Shown one piece after another: positions 25,301-34,645 of a stretch of 64,000 bases of DNA. The notes below the pieces were generated by a model. That model was not told the DNA's origin. It searched no databases and worked only from the letters and a program-made list of their open reading frames with translations. Numbering within the stretch: position 1 is the first letter of the stretch; each line of letters opens with the position of its first letter. The translations under genes and the position numbers were made by a program. Source of the DNA: Theropithecus gelada (taxonomy: Eukaryota; Chordata; Mammalia; Primates; Cercopithecidae). The stretch is from the NCBI RefSeq assembly GCF_003255815.1, contig NC_037682.1, positions 11,155,325-11,219,324 on the forward strand, written 5' to 3'.

Positions 25301-26220
25301 ATGATCCACCCGCCTCAGTCTCCCAAAGTGCTGGGATTCAGGTGTGAGCCACCATACCCGGCCTATTATCCCCCTTTAAAGAGATGAAAAAAATTAAGGA
25401 TTAGAAGATAACACAATTGTTCTATTTTTTTCTATGTTTCTTCTGTTGTCTAAGCAGATTGGGCTCACATTCCCATGTTGGTCTCTGCTGCTACCAGCCC
25501 ATCCTCAGAGCATTGGCAGCCTCCCTGCTGTGCCCTTTACTTTCTGCACCTTCCTCCTCTCTACTCTGCATCCTCTCCAGGCTGCACTCCATTCTTGTGA
25601 GGCTTTGCTCTAGAGTCAGGGGCTTGGTGGGCCCTGGTGTGAGAAACCTCCCATCCCATGAGAATTTGTACAAGAAGATCCCAAGGACTGAGGGCATTAC
25701 AAGAAGTCCTCTGAAGAAGCTTGGGCCCAGGAGTCATGAGGCCCAAGAACCCAAGAGCTAAGTTTGGACACGAATTCACTGTACGACTCTGTGCAAGTGA
25801 GTTCCGTTCCCTGGCTCTTGGATCACCTGTATGTAGAATCAGTGACTGTGGTGCTGTGAGATCCTTTGCTTCTGAGCTCCACACTGGAAGCAGGCCCTGG
25901 GCCAAATGGCACAGAGGGAGGAAAGAGTTGTCTCCAACAGTCCTGGCTTTTCTTGGTCTCTTGTCACTCTAGGAGTTTTGAAAATATAAGATAGCATGGA
26001 CTGCTTCTTCTCTTGGGAATAGACTCCAGGCAGGCTGGTTGCTGAATGGGTATGGTGGGGTAGAGGTAGGGGAGGGTGCAAGCCTAGGATTGGTACCGAT
26101 TGTCCTGTGAACTGATGTGCCTTGCAGGTAGAGCACGCCCTGATGGAAGGAGCGAAGGCTGCTGGAGCAGTTATTTCAGCTGTAGTGGATAGCATAAAGC
26201 CCAAACCAATAACTGCCTGA
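622..26220 (+). CDS. PLAAT5: PLAAT5 (HRASLS5) gene, last four coding exons
   Basis: Spliced CDS join of 622-727, 20938-21046, 23046-23308 and 26128-26220, encoding the C-terminal ~189 residues of a protein I recall as about 279 residues in human; the N-terminal exons lie upstream of the window. The product is a phospholipase A/acyltransferase of the PLAAT family (H-rev107/LRAT fold), which transfers an acyl chain from phosphatidylcholine to phosphatidylethanolamine to make N-acyl-PE. The family triad is visible: His in EHWAIYV, His in VVHLAP, and the nucleophile Cys in NCEHFVNGL. The C-terminus ends SIKPKPITA and has no hydrophobic anchor, unlike PLAAT2/3/4, so a soluble cytosolic enzyme is expected, as is known for PLAAT5. 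All junctions are GT-AG and all phases agree (AAE|GKPR; PPS split 1+2; QQ|VEH). No stop or frameshift is seen. Intron 1 of this set is ~20.2 kb. The gene faces the SLC22A9-like gene tail to tail. Confidence 0.95.
808..1044 (+). mobile_element. Non-autonomous hAT-type DNA transposon, GTGTCCAA ends
   Basis: Begins CAGGGGTGTCCAATCTTTTGG and ends GGTTGGACAAGCTTG, so the ends carry complementary TGTCCAA/TTGGACA motifs. Internal 'gggccacac' and 'tcataatgttttaa' blocks recur in a second, inverted copy at 50673-50890. The type is a Charlie/MER30-like MITE from memory. The interior holds a (CA)n run at 914-938. I found no convincing 8-bp duplication. Confidence 0.65.
1085..2470 (-). mobile_element. 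Old L1 (L1M) 3' portion, with a small inverted piece
   Basis: 'aagcaattttattgagat' and 'acaatttgatacattt' near 1100-1210 are the antisense of an old L1M 3' UTR. Antisense ORF2-end sequence follows to about 2200 and again at 2345-2470. The segment at about 2205-2340 reads as the same L1 region in the + direction ('acaggaatgaactattgat'), so a short block is inverted. Confidence 0.75.
2826..2855. repeat. (TG)n microsatellite in L1 3' end
   Basis: About 15 TG units after 'ccatgg', a position where L1 3' ends often carry this tract. Confidence 0.9.
3177..3489 (-). mobile_element. AluY of Old World monkey type (AluYR)
   Basis: Antisense Alu with head 'gagacggagtctcgctctg' and diagnostic 'gtggccggatctcagctcac', 'gcccggctagttttttgta' and 'aggcttgagccaccgcg'. 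Perfect duplication of CCAGTCTTGCAGGAG on both sides, inside the older L1. The long T-run at the left is its poly(A) tail. Confidence 0.93.
5702..5742. repeat. (GT)n microsatellite
   Basis: About 20 uninterrupted GT units, the longest dinucleotide tract in the window, inside the antisense L1. Confidence 0.92.
7640..7926 (-). mobile_element. AluS-type element
   Basis: Antisense full-length Alu ('gagatggagtcttgctctg' to 'cacacccagcc'), flanked by AGAAGGTTGATTA duplications. The spurious frames in it are the usual antisense-Alu ORFs. Confidence 0.9.
8372..8505 (+). mobile_element. MER5A-type hAT MITE
   Basis: 'ggagcttttaaaactctgg' and 'tttttaaagctccacaggc' form the internal palindrome-like arms of MER5A, ending near 'ggctgagaatca'. 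It is diverged, as expected for a pre-primate element. Confidence 0.7.
8506..10174. other. Intronic sequence without recognised features
   Basis: About 1.7 kb of PLAAT5 intron. I see no exon-like reading frame with splice signals and no repeat that I can name. Short open frames (for example at 9148-9462 and 9675-10019) match nothing I know. Confidence 0.5.
10175..10262 (+). mobile_element. MIR fragment
   Basis: 'gacttgctgtgggacttta', 'caaagcacttcctctctc' and 'ggcctcagttccttcc' resemble the MIR core order (loss of a few bases, many substitutions). Confidence 0.6.
10476..10770 (+). mobile_element. Alu element
   Basis: Starts 'ggccgggtgtgggctcacgc', has the internal 'gatcacgccactgcactcca' and ends in about 24 A residues. 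It is sense to PLAAT5. Confidence 0.93.
11347..11692 (+). mobile_element. AluS-type element with (AAAT)n tail
   Basis: From 'caggcgctgtggctcacgcc' to 'tgtctcaaaaataaataaat'. The tail has expanded into an AAAT microsatellite of about 65 bp. Confidence 0.92.
15159..15449 (+). mobile_element. AluS/J-type element with small internal deletion
   Basis: 'ggcggggcgctgtggcgtat' through a 21-base A tail. The region after 'aaggtgaaac' lacks the usual 'cccgtctctactaaaaat' block. Confidence 0.9.
15718..16045 (-). mobile_element. Tigger1-type mariner remnant, internally deleted
   Basis: Terminal inverted repeats CAGGTGTACTTCAGACAT (left) and the reverse complement of CAGGCACGTCTCATTTTATT (right), directly flanked by TA at 15716-15717 and 16046-16047, the mariner target duplication. 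The interior 'tgctaaaaaaatgctag' and 'gttgtcacaaacctttaa' fit the two ends of Tigger1, with the transposase gone. It sits inside the ancient L1M. Confidence 0.85.
16066..16398 (-). mobile_element. AluS-type element with expanded inner T-run
   Basis: Antisense Alu flanked by ACAAAACYATTAGAA duplications. The A-rich linker between its arms has grown to about 21 T residues (16249-16269). Confidence 0.92.
16988..17390 (-). mobile_element. L1PA 3' end, 5'-truncated
   Basis: 'ttaagttctggggtatatgt' at 17011 is the antisense 3' terminus. The element continues through 'cagctctcacttgtaagtga' and stops near 17390 at the ORF2 end, about 400 bp in all. Confidence 0.85.
17960..20075 (-). pseudogene. KRAB C2H2 zinc-finger processed pseudogene (ZNF91/ZNF43-type), split by an Alu
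   Basis: Read on the minus strand, homology starts near 20070 in the KRAB-B box (GIAVSKPDLITYLEQ, KEPWNVERHKMVEKHPV) and runs without an intron into the linker (PVTCSHFT, then a stop, then WPEQGIKDSF). In functional KRAB-ZNF genes an intron separates these two parts, so this is a retrocopy. Degenerate C2H2 fingers follow with TGEKPYKCEECGKAF-type linkers. The best-preserved run is 19294-18875 (five fingers, one with the second ligand His replaced by Arg). From 18870 to about 17980 the fingers drift between frames and carry stops. An Alu at 19316-19628 splits the array, flanked by TTTGCCAYATTCTT duplications. Part of 17400-17960 may be 3' UTR. The copy lies antisense inside the first PLAAT5 intron of this window. 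It is not expected to encode protein. Confidence 0.9.
19316..19628 (-). mobile_element. AluS-type element inside the zinc-finger pseudogene
   Basis: Antisense Alu beginning with a 29-base T-run and ending 'ggcacctggcc', with the target duplication TTTGCCAYATTCTT. It separates finger-encoding sequence on both sides, so it postdates the retrocopy. Confidence 0.94.
20280..20304. repeat. (CA)n microsatellite
   Basis: About 12 CA units, likely length-variable, 630 bp upstream of the PLAAT5 exon at 20938. Confidence 0.9.
20938..21046 (+). CDS. PLAAT5: PLAAT5 exon, start of catalytic domain (both His residues)
   Basis: The acceptor 'ccattgtag' ends at 20937. The 109-bp exon reads GKPRPRPGDLIEIFRIGYEH, then WAIYVEDD, then CVVHLAPP, followed by one base of the next Ser codon. 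The donor 'gtaaga' starts at 21047. The first His (of EHWAIYV) is the family general base and the second (of VVHLAP) is the third triad residue. The run of prolines and arginines before GDLIEIF is typical of the start of the domain in PLAAT2 and PLAAT5. Confidence 0.96.
21047..23045 (+). other. PLAAT5 intron between the two catalytic exons
   Basis: 2.0 kb and unusually free of Alu and L1. A MIR-like piece lies near 22320-22440 ('ctttgggcaggttcctgacc'). An open frame on the minus strand at 21125-21508 (127 codons) has no recognisable domain and is probably chance. Confidence 0.7.
23046..23308 (+). CDS. PLAAT5: PLAAT5 exon with catalytic Cys
   Basis: The acceptor 'ggtctccag' ends at 23045 and the donor 'gtgtga' begins at 23309. 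The exon is 263 bp: two bases that complete Ser, then 87 codons. It starts EEFEVGSISSIFSNRAVVKY and includes RLEDVLHGCSW, KVNNKLDGTYLPLPVDKII, and the catalytic NCEHFVNGLRYGV. 'VGSI' followed by SSIF differs from the TSIF that I recall for human. The exon is fully open, with no frameshift. Confidence 0.97.
23397..23700 (-). mobile_element. AluY of Old World monkey type (AluYR)
   Basis: 'gtggtcggatctcagctcac' and 'ttttttagtagagacggggt' are the monkey AluYR variants. The flanking duplication is TYAGTGCTTTC. It lies 90 bp after the donor of the PLAAT5 exon ending at 23308. Confidence 0.92.
23919..24220 (-). mobile_element. AluJ-type element
   Basis: Diverged antisense Alu ('gagacagggtctcactctgt' to 'gtgcctggcc'). 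Just upstream, 23820-23910 looks like a MIR fragment ('ttggtcaagtcactatattt'). Confidence 0.9.
24318..24347. repeat. (CA)n microsatellite
   Basis: About 14 CA units following 'ggatgcacg'. Confidence 0.9.
24431..24735 (-). mobile_element. AluS-type element with (TC)n at its tail
   Basis: Antisense Alu from 24451 to 'gcgcctggccc'. The poly(A) side has become a (CT)10 tract. The duplication is CTCAGCTTYTCT. Confidence 0.9.
25058..25363 (-). mobile_element. AluS-type element next to a poly(C) run
   Basis: Antisense Alu at 25072-25363 with the duplication TATTATCMCCCC. The left copy of the target has expanded to about 14 C residues (25058-25071). Confidence 0.9.
26128..26220 (+). CDS. PLAAT5: PLAAT5 terminal coding exon
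   Basis: The acceptor 'tgccttgcag' ends at 26127. The exon encodes 30 residues, VEHALMEGAKAAGAVISAVV then DSIKPKPITA, followed by TGA at 26218-26220. The short Ala/Val-rich stretch is too short and too polar at its end to act as the membrane anchor found in PLAAT2/3/4. The 3' UTR continues from 26221. I could not fix a polyadenylation site: the nearest AATAAA hexamers I noticed are far downstream (28215 and about 28803) and may be unrelated. Confidence 0.95.
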   Translation, partial: VEHALMEGAKAAGAVISAVVDSIKPKPITA

Positions 26221-29200
26221 AGGTGATGAGAACTCCAACTAGAGGAAGAGTTACTGACACAAGCAAAAAGAACATGCTTCCTTCCCTTGCCTTCTCTCAA
26301 TGCCTCTGATTAAGAAAACTGTGAACTTCTGGAAGAATCTACAATGTATCCAATTACCCTTCCAGAAATACATCCAATATATACAAGCATAGGCCCACAG
26401 ACTCTCAGGATGGGAAGGATCTGGTATCTAGTGTGTATCTCTGATGCGCCAGGCACTGTGCTAGGCATTTCATATACTGATCTAATTTCATTCTCTTTGT
26501 AGGAAGAGACCTTGCTTGTTTCTTAGGCTGATCTTGGTCTCTGATGCTTGAATGCCATCAGAAACATCCCAGAAGCCTCTGCTTGAATATTTCCAGTAAC
26601 GAAGATGTCTTTTTCCAGATGTTCTTTTTATTGAACTAAAATGCCTCTAGCTTCTTTCTATTTATGATAATCCCGCCCTTTTCGAGCCATAGTGTAGCCT
26701 CAGGGGAGGAGGACCTTAAGAAAAACTGTGATTCGCTATTCAGGGCTATTCAGTACCTTAATCTAGAAACACATATCCCAAGAAATATTTTCTTTTTAGA
26801 ATTATACATCAACTTTATTCCTTATTGTTTAAAAATCATCTATCAAAAGTATCGATAAGACAATTTATCTTGCTTTTCTACCTCATCATTACCCTAAAAT
26901 GTGAAGTTTCTAGTCTCACTGATTTCAGATAAATATTTAAAATAATTTGATAAGTTTAATCAGTTGAACTCTACTGTGCGAGTGAGAGAGAGAAAGGAGT
27001 TATTTTTGTGTTTTGAAGAATGTTGACAGGATGGAAGATCTGAAATTATGGCTGGGGATTGTAGTGACAGCTGGGAGCTGAAACCACCCAAAAAAAAGCT
27101 AGAGAAGGGTTCTCTTATGCCTCCAGAAATACCTAGAAAATACGAAGAATGTAGAAAAGAGCAAGATGGATCCCTCAAAGTGTTTCAGATAAGGTCCGTT
27201 GGGATCTCCCATAAGCTTTTCTCCTATTTGGAGAAAATAGACTCTCAATGAAACTCTTCCAATTTTTTTACCCTCTATTCTTTTCTTAGCAATCTACACT
27301 CAATGACCTCCTGTTCCCCAACACCGCAATCTGGGCACCTGACTTTGTCTTCCCTCTGCACTTATTTTTGTGAATCATGACCAGGATGAAGCTGATATCC
27401 CTAGTTCCTCTTCCCCATTTCCTCTCACACTCCCCTGCCTGGTAATCAGTTGAGTTCCCAATACCTCTTCCTTCAGTCTCTATTCATTATATGGTCTAGG
27501 TTGAGACTTCCTTTGAAGCAGAACCTGAGTACCAGGAACTCATATTTTATAAAGTGTATTTATTCCTTTTAGCTGCGAACTAACCCAGCCATGTTTTAGT
27601 GAATGCTTTAATTGGAAGATGACTTTGAACTCCTCGACCATATTAATCTTTCATCAAACAAACTGGATGTTGTTTGATTAACAAAAACTCCTCCACATCA
27701 AAGAGTGTCTAGTAACTTCTGCACAAAGGACTCATCCATCTCTTGCTTATGTTTGGGACAGAAAGACACTTCTCTGGCTTTTTACTGGTTTGAACCCAAT
27801 GGGACAGAGACTTCTGGAAAGTTTCAGGACTCATATTCACTTGTTTGTCCAAAACATATTTTTGAGAGTCTCCCAAGTGCCAAACCCTGGCTACTCTCAC
27901 CTTTGCCTGAGCCCATGAGCAGTAGTCTGGGGGCTGGGTGTGAGGAATTCTGAGTCAGCTGGGAAGACACAAGGCACAATGGACATGGGGCAAAGGCCAC
28001 TTGTTGGACATTGGTCCCTCCCACTTCCAAGCTGTCCATCAGGCTGAGAGATCTGGAATGCTTACCCCACACTTTGAAGATGAGGAGGGGAGAGTTTCTT
28101 AAAGTGTGTGTGGTTCTCTTTTAATCTGTAGTGGCTTCTGCATTTTAAGATAGAAACTGAAATCTCTTCTTTGAGTGGGACTACTCGGGTGAGGCTTCTT
28201 AGTCTTGTTGATATAATAAAGCACATGCCCACTCCTGATGGAGTGGAGAGGAGGGAATTCTAAGGCAGAGTAATCTGAATGCAAATGTTTCTGAGATTAG
28301 TTAAACGCGAGTCACTCGTTTGTGTGCTTATTTTTCACTTTTTGGGAATGGGTGGGTGATTGGGGCAGTGGCGGTCTTGGTTCACTTGGGCATGTCACAT
28401 GGAGAATCAGAGAACTTGAAAGTGCTGCCTTCCTTAATGGTAGGGAGGCCCAGTACTAGTGACACATGAGCCAGTAGGGGCTGGCACAATCCAGTTATTT
28501 TGCTTAATGATAGAAGAATGACTTCAGGAAATAAACACCTCTGCAGAGATTTTTTCAGCCATAAAGGAATCTGGTTTTGCTGGCTAGGGGTGGAGAACAT
28601 GTCAGCCAGAGATGCCAACTGAAAAAGGGGGAATGGATCCCACCATGGGGGGAGCAGAGCAGAGGCAGGAGGGAAAAACCAGAAGGGAGCCTTGGGTGAC
28701 ACCGGGAGTAGAAAGAAGCTACTCTCTAGTTCCCAGTTTTAAGTTACTGTCTTATGCTCCCCTTTTGTTATCTTCAAGCTTTGTTATTGGCTGTTCTTAG
28801 AGAATAAAAGGAGGAGTATGGTTTGTGGTACCCAAAAAGTTTGTAGCTATGGAGAGAAGAAGCTCAGGACCAGAGGTGGTCCATAGGAAACAAGCAGACT
28901 AGAGAGGCACCATGTTGGTTGAAAATGTCAGCTACCTTTGGTATTCTCCGGAATACTTTGGGAAAGAACTGGATTTCCTGCAGTCATGCAGGAGGGGGAC
29001 TTTGTCAAAGAAGGAAGATTTTAAAGGGAAGGGTGATTCCTGACTCTGTAGGACTTGGGTCCTTATAGCACACATAGACAAGCACAGCACAAGGTGCATA
29101 AGGGCTGGATACATAGCATTCTGGTGATCATAGGACATTTTGATCTCCACACTGTTCCTCTAGAAACTTCTTATCACTTTAGGAGAACAATCAATGGTAA

Positions 29201-29411
29201 TCCAAACTCTAAGAAGGCTATCTGAGCTACTTAAAGTTCTGTTCTCCCAAAGTTTCTGGTCGCATTATTTTCAAAGCCAACTTTCAGCTGGGCAGAATCT
29301 TTACTAGGAATCCAACTATTTACGAACCCCATGCTGCTGCTTCTTGGCAGAGAGCAAATGTGTATTTTTTTTCCAGGAGTATGGTGGTATTTACTTTGTT
29401 TTAAAAATATT
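26221..29411. other. PLAAT5 3' UTR and intergenic spacer
   Basis: Mostly single-copy sequence. A MIR-like piece lies on the minus strand at about 26430-26515 ('gccaggcactgtgctaggca'). No exon with coding potential was recognised. The extent of the PLAAT5 3' UTR is unknown. Confidence 0.6.
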
Positions 29412-32400
29412 CTTGTTGGGGGTTCTGGCAAGATGGTCAAATAGGAACAGCTCCAGTCTGCAGCGCACAGTGAGACCAACGCAGAAGGCGGGTGATTTCT
29501 GCATTTCCAACTGAGATACCCCGTTCATCTCATTGCGACTGGTTAGGCAGTGGGTGCAGCCCACGGAAGGTGAGCAGAAGCAAGGTGGGGCATCACCTTA
29601 CCTGGGAAGTGCAAGGAGCGTGGGGCCTCCCTTTTCCAGCCAAGGGAAGCCATGAGGGACTGTGCTATCCAACCCAGATACTATGCTTTTCCCACAGCTT
29701 TTGCAATCCGCAGACCAGGAGATTCCATGGTGAGCCTACACCACCAGGGCCCTGGGTTTCAAGCACAAAACTGGGTGGCTGTTTGGGCAGACACCGAGCC
29801 AGCTGCAGGAATTTTGTTTTTCATACCCTGATGGTGCCTGGAACCCCGGTGAGTCATAACCGTTCACTTATCTGGAAAGGATGCTGAAGCCAGGGAGCCA
29901 AGTAGTCTCACTCAGCAGGTCCCACTTCCATGGAGCCCAGCAAGCTATGAATCACTGGCTTGAAATTCCTGCCGCCAGCACAGCAGGAATTGACCTGGGA
30001 TGTTGCCCTGGGATGATCGAACTAGCAGAAGACAAGAAAAAACTAACATCGGAGTGGAACTGAAGGAGATAGAGACACAAAAAACTCTTCAAATAATCAG
30101 TGAATCCAGAGGTGTTTTTTTTTTTTTTTGAAAAAATTAATAAAATAGACAGCTAGACTAATAAAGAAGAAAAGAGAGACTAATCAAATAGACACAATAA
30201 AAAATGATACAGAGGATATCACCACTGGTCCCACAGAAATACAAACTACCATCAGAGACTACTATAAACACCTTTATGCAAATAAACTAGAAAATCTAGA
30301 AAAAATTGATAAATTCCTGGACACATACACCCTCCAAAGACTAAACCAAGAAGAAGTTGAATCCCTGAATAGACTGATAACAAGTTCTGAAATTGAGGCA
30401 GTAATTAATAGCCTATCAACCAAAAAAATCTCAGGACCAGATGGATTCACAGCCAAATTCTACCAGAGGTACAAAGAGGAGCTGGTACTATTCCTTCTGA
30501 AACTATTCTAAACAATAGAAAAAGAGGGATTCCTCCCTAACTCATTTTATGAGGCCAGCATCATCCTGATTCCAAAATCTGACAGAGACACAACAAAAAA
30601 AGAACATTTCAGGCCAATATCCCTGATGAACATTGATGTGAAAATCCTCAATAAAATACTGGCAAACCGAATCTAGCACCACATCAAAAATGCTTATTCA
30701 CCATGATCAAGATGGCTTCATCCCTGGGATGCAAGGCTGGTTCAACATACACAAATCAATAAACGTAATCCATCATATAAACAGAACCAATGACAAACAC
30801 CACATGATTATCTCAATAGATGCAGAAAAGGCTTTCGATAAAATTCAACACCGCTTCATGCTAAAAACTCTCAATAAACCAGGTATTGATGGAACATAGC
30901 TCAAAATAGTAAGACCTACTTATGACAAACCCACAGCTAATATTGTACTGAATGGGCAAAAGCTGGAAGCATTTCCTTTGAAAACTGGCACAAACATGCC
31001 CCTTCTCACCACTCCTATTCAACATAGTACTGGAAATTCTGGCCAGGGAAGTGAAGCAAGAAAAGGAAAAAAGGGTATTTAAACAGGAAGAGAGGAAGTC
31101 AAATTGTCTCTGTTTACAGATGACATGATTGTATATTTAGAAAACCCCATTGTCTTAGCCCCAAAACTTCTTAAGCTGATAAGAAACTTCAGCAAAGTCT
31201 CAGGATGCAAAATCAATGTGCAAAAATCACAAGCATTCCTATACACAAATATAAACAGAGAGGCAAATCATGAGTCAACTCCCATTCACAATTGCTACAA
31301 AGAAAATAAAATACCTAGGAATACAACTTCTAAGGGATGTGAAGGACCTCTTCAAGGAGAACTACAAACCACTGCTCAGTGAGAGGACACAAACAAATAG
31401 GAAAACATTCCCTGCTCATGGATAGGAAGAATCAATATCATGAAAATAGCCATACTGCCCAAAGTAATTTATAGATTCAACACTTTTCCCATCACGCTAC
31501 CACTGACTTTCTTCACAGAATTAGAAAGAACGATTTTAAATTTTATATGGAACCAAAAAAGGTTGTATAGCCAAGACAATCATAAGCAAAAAGAACAAAG
31601 CTGAAGGCATTATGCTACCTGACTTCAAACTATAATACAAGGCTACAGTAACCAAAACAGTATGGTACTGGTATCAAAACAGATATATAGACCAATGGAA
31701 CAGAACAGAGGCCTCAGAAATAACCTCACACATCAACAACCATCTGATCTTCAAAAATCCTGACAAAAACAAGCAATGGGGAAAGGATTTCTTATTTAAT
31801 AAATGGTGCTGGGAAAACTGGCTAGACATATGCAAAAAACTGAAACTGGATGCCTTCCTTACACCTTATACAAAAATTAAGATGGATTAAAGACTTAAAC
31901 ATAGGGCCGGGCGCGGTGGCTCAAGCCTGTAATCCCAGCACTTTGGGAGGCCGAGACGGGTGGATCACGAAGTCAGGAGATCGAGACCATCCTGGCGAAC
32001 ATGGTGAAACCCCGTCTCCACTAAAAAATACAAAAAACCAGCCTGGGCGACAAAAAAAAAAAAAAAAAAAGACTTAAACATAAAACCTAAAACCATAAAA
32101 ACCCTAGAAGAAAACCTAGGCAATACCATTCAGGACATAGACATGGGCAAAATCTTCATGACTAAAACACCAAAAGCAATTGCAACAAAAACCAAAGTTG
32201 ACAAAAGGTATCTAATTAAACTAAAGAGCTTCTGCACAGCAAAAGAAACTATCATCAGAGTGAACAGGCAACCTACATTCAGAATGGGAGAAAATTTTTC
32301 AATCTATCCATCTGACAAAGGGCTAATATCCAAAATCCACAAGGAACTCAAACACATTTGCAGGAAAAAACAACTCCATCAAAAAGTGGGCAAAGGATAT

Positions 32401-33225
32401 GAACAGACACTTCACAAAAGAAGACATTTATGCAGCCAACAAACATATGAAAAAAAGGTCATCATCACTGGTCACTACAGAAATGCGAATCAAAACCACA
32501 ATGAGATACCATCTCACGCCAGTTAGAATGGTGCTCATTAAAAAGTCTGGTAACGACAGATTCTGGCAAGGATGCGGACAAATAGGAATGCTTTTACACT
32601 GTTGGTGGGAGTGTAAATTTGTGCAACCATTGTGGAAGACAGTGTGGCAATTCCTCAAGGATCTAGAACCAGAAATACCATTTGACCCAGCAATCCCATT
32701 ATTGAGTATATACCCAAAAGGTTATAAATCATTCTACTATAAAGACACATGCACATGTATGTTTATTGTAGCACTATTCACAATAGCAAAGACTTGGAAC
32801 CAACCCAAATGCCCATCAATATTAGACTGGATAAAGAAAAATGTGGCACATACACACCATGGAATACTATGCAGCCATAAAAAAGAATGAGTTCATGTCC
32901 TTTGCAGGGACATGGATGAAGCTGGACACCATCATTCTCAGCAAACTAACACAGGAACAGAAAACCGAACACCGCATGTTCTCATAAGTGGGAGATGAAC
33001 AATGAGAACACATGAACACAGGGAGGAGAACATCACACACCAGAGCCTGTCAGGGCGTGGGCAGAAAGAGGAGGGAGAGCATTAGGACAAATAGGTATTT
33101 GTCAGGCAGGGCTTAAAACCTAGATGACGGGTTGATAGGTGCAGCAAACCACCATGGCACATGTATACCTATGTAACAAACCTGCATGTTCCGCACATGT
33201 ATCCCAGAACTTGAACTAAAAACAA
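29412..33225 (+). mobile_element. L1PA, 5' UTR joined to ORF2 with ORF1 deleted
   Basis: Starts with a primate L1 5' UTR ('aagatggtcaaataggaaca', 'gggtgatttctgcatttcca'). At about 30010 it jumps to the middle of ORF2 ('aagacaagaaaaaactaac'), losing the rest of the 5' UTR, ORF1 and the endonuclease domain. The RT blocks are present (HHINRTNDKHHMIISIDAEK at ~30770; LSLFADDM-like at ~31110) but riddled with stops. The 3' end is near 33225. A truncated AluYR lies at 31904-32070. The element is dead. Confidence 0.9.
31904..32070 (+). mobile_element. AluYR, internally deleted (~167 bp), inside L1
   Basis: 'ggctcaagcctgtaatccca' and 'gccgagacgggtggatcac' are the monkey AluYR variants. After 'aaaaaatacaaaaaac' it jumps straight to 'cagcctgggcgac' and the A tail, losing most of the right arm. 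The exact duplication AGACTTAAACATA flanks it. Confidence 0.92.
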
Positions 33226-33229
33226 AAAC

Positions 33230-34358
33230 ATGTAATAAATGTTTTCAACTTATAGTTTACAAAATGTTTCTATACACTATTTTGTTTTCCATTGCAAAGT
33301 TTTTACTTAAAAATAATTATAAAAATGAAAAAAATATTCCTGGTAATTCAGATTATTCAGTTTTCTAGGTGAAACATAAAAAGATCAATTTTTACATTTG
33401 TTTAAAAAATATTAAATTTCAACTTCAAAGTTAAAACATTTCTGAGTTTATAAAAATATGGGGGATGCTTTGTAAATGATTAATTTTTGGTACTTCAAAA
33501 AGCTTTGCTTCAAAAAGAAGGGCTTTTGAAAATAAGTGGAGGCCACGGGTTTCTTGTCTTTTTGTCCTGATGAAAGGTGGCTGCCCCCAGCTTTGCCTGA
33601 ACCTGTGAGCTGTGGTCAGGGTTGGCTGTAGGTTCTATGTTGGAAAGATGAGGAACTGTAGCCTCCACTGATTTTCCAGAGCTACACTTTTCTTTTGCAG
33701 CAGAACCCTGCCTTCCTGAGGGTATCACTGAGCTGTCCAACGTGAAAAAGGGATAAAATAAATGGAGTAGCTCTGATTGCTCCATAGCTTTCTGCAGAAA
33801 GCTGGAGAGGCACCTGTTAGATTGGAAGCCTTCATTGACATGCTCTGCCAACAAAGAGTCAATAGGAATAAAACAATGACAATGGTGACATTCAAGTGTT
33901 CCCACTGTGCCAGGCACTGTTTTGCACATTTTAGAAACAACTAATGAGGATATTCACTCACTCCATGGCTATGTGTTCATCTCCGTTATTTCTACTATTG
34001 CAGACTTTGTGGCCCTCTTTGACAGACTCCCCCTTCAACCAGCTTTGGTGGTGCTTTAACTGAGTGAATATTTATAGAATAAGGAAATTGAAATAAAGAG
34101 CTGATTTACAATGGACCAAGAGATAGAGGAAATAGGTAGTTAAGGACCAAGGATGCATCACAATGGAGACAATTTGGGCTGTGGCAAAGGGCTGTACCAT
34201 CCACAGGGCTCTCTAGCAGGGGCAAAGTCAATTGCATACAATCCCACTATCAGGTGAGTAAAAGCATGTATCAGTGAGTAGGATAAACTTACAAACCTGA
34301 TTGTTGGAACCCGTGGGATGGTAGTTCTCTGCAGGATATAGACACTGAGTTTTGATTA
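33230..34358. other. Intergenic, largely unrecognised
   Basis: No gene recognised. A MIR-like piece ('gtgccaggcactgttttgca') lies on the minus strand at about 33890-33960. The minus-strand open frame at 33510-33929 has no recognisable domain. Confidence 0.5.
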
Positions 34359-34645
34359 GAATACATGAGGCTAAGTAATTTATAAAGAGAAGAGGTTTAT
34401 TTAGCACCCAGTTAGGTGGGTTAGGAAGTTCAAGGGCCTTACCATGGCTTCTGGCAAGGGCTTTCATGCTGTGTCCTAATATGACAGAGAAGGACAAACA
34501 GGAAGTGGACATGTTTAAAGAAACAAAACCCAAGGGGCACCCTGACTTTGTGACAACCATCTCAGTTCCAAAGCTCCCCATAGCTCGGCCTTTACTGTAA
34601 TTGCATCACAGTTCGGCTTCTGCCTCTGCCCAATCCTGTTCCTCC
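34359..34645 (-). mobile_element. LTR-like repeat, inverted copy 1
   Basis: Read on the minus strand it ends '...ctaaataaacctcttctctt', 'tataaattacttagcctca', the style of a MaLR (MST/MLT1-type) LTR with an AATAAA-like signal. About 94% identical by hand count to 35942-36229, which is in the opposite orientation. The exact family is uncertain. Confidence 0.65.
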
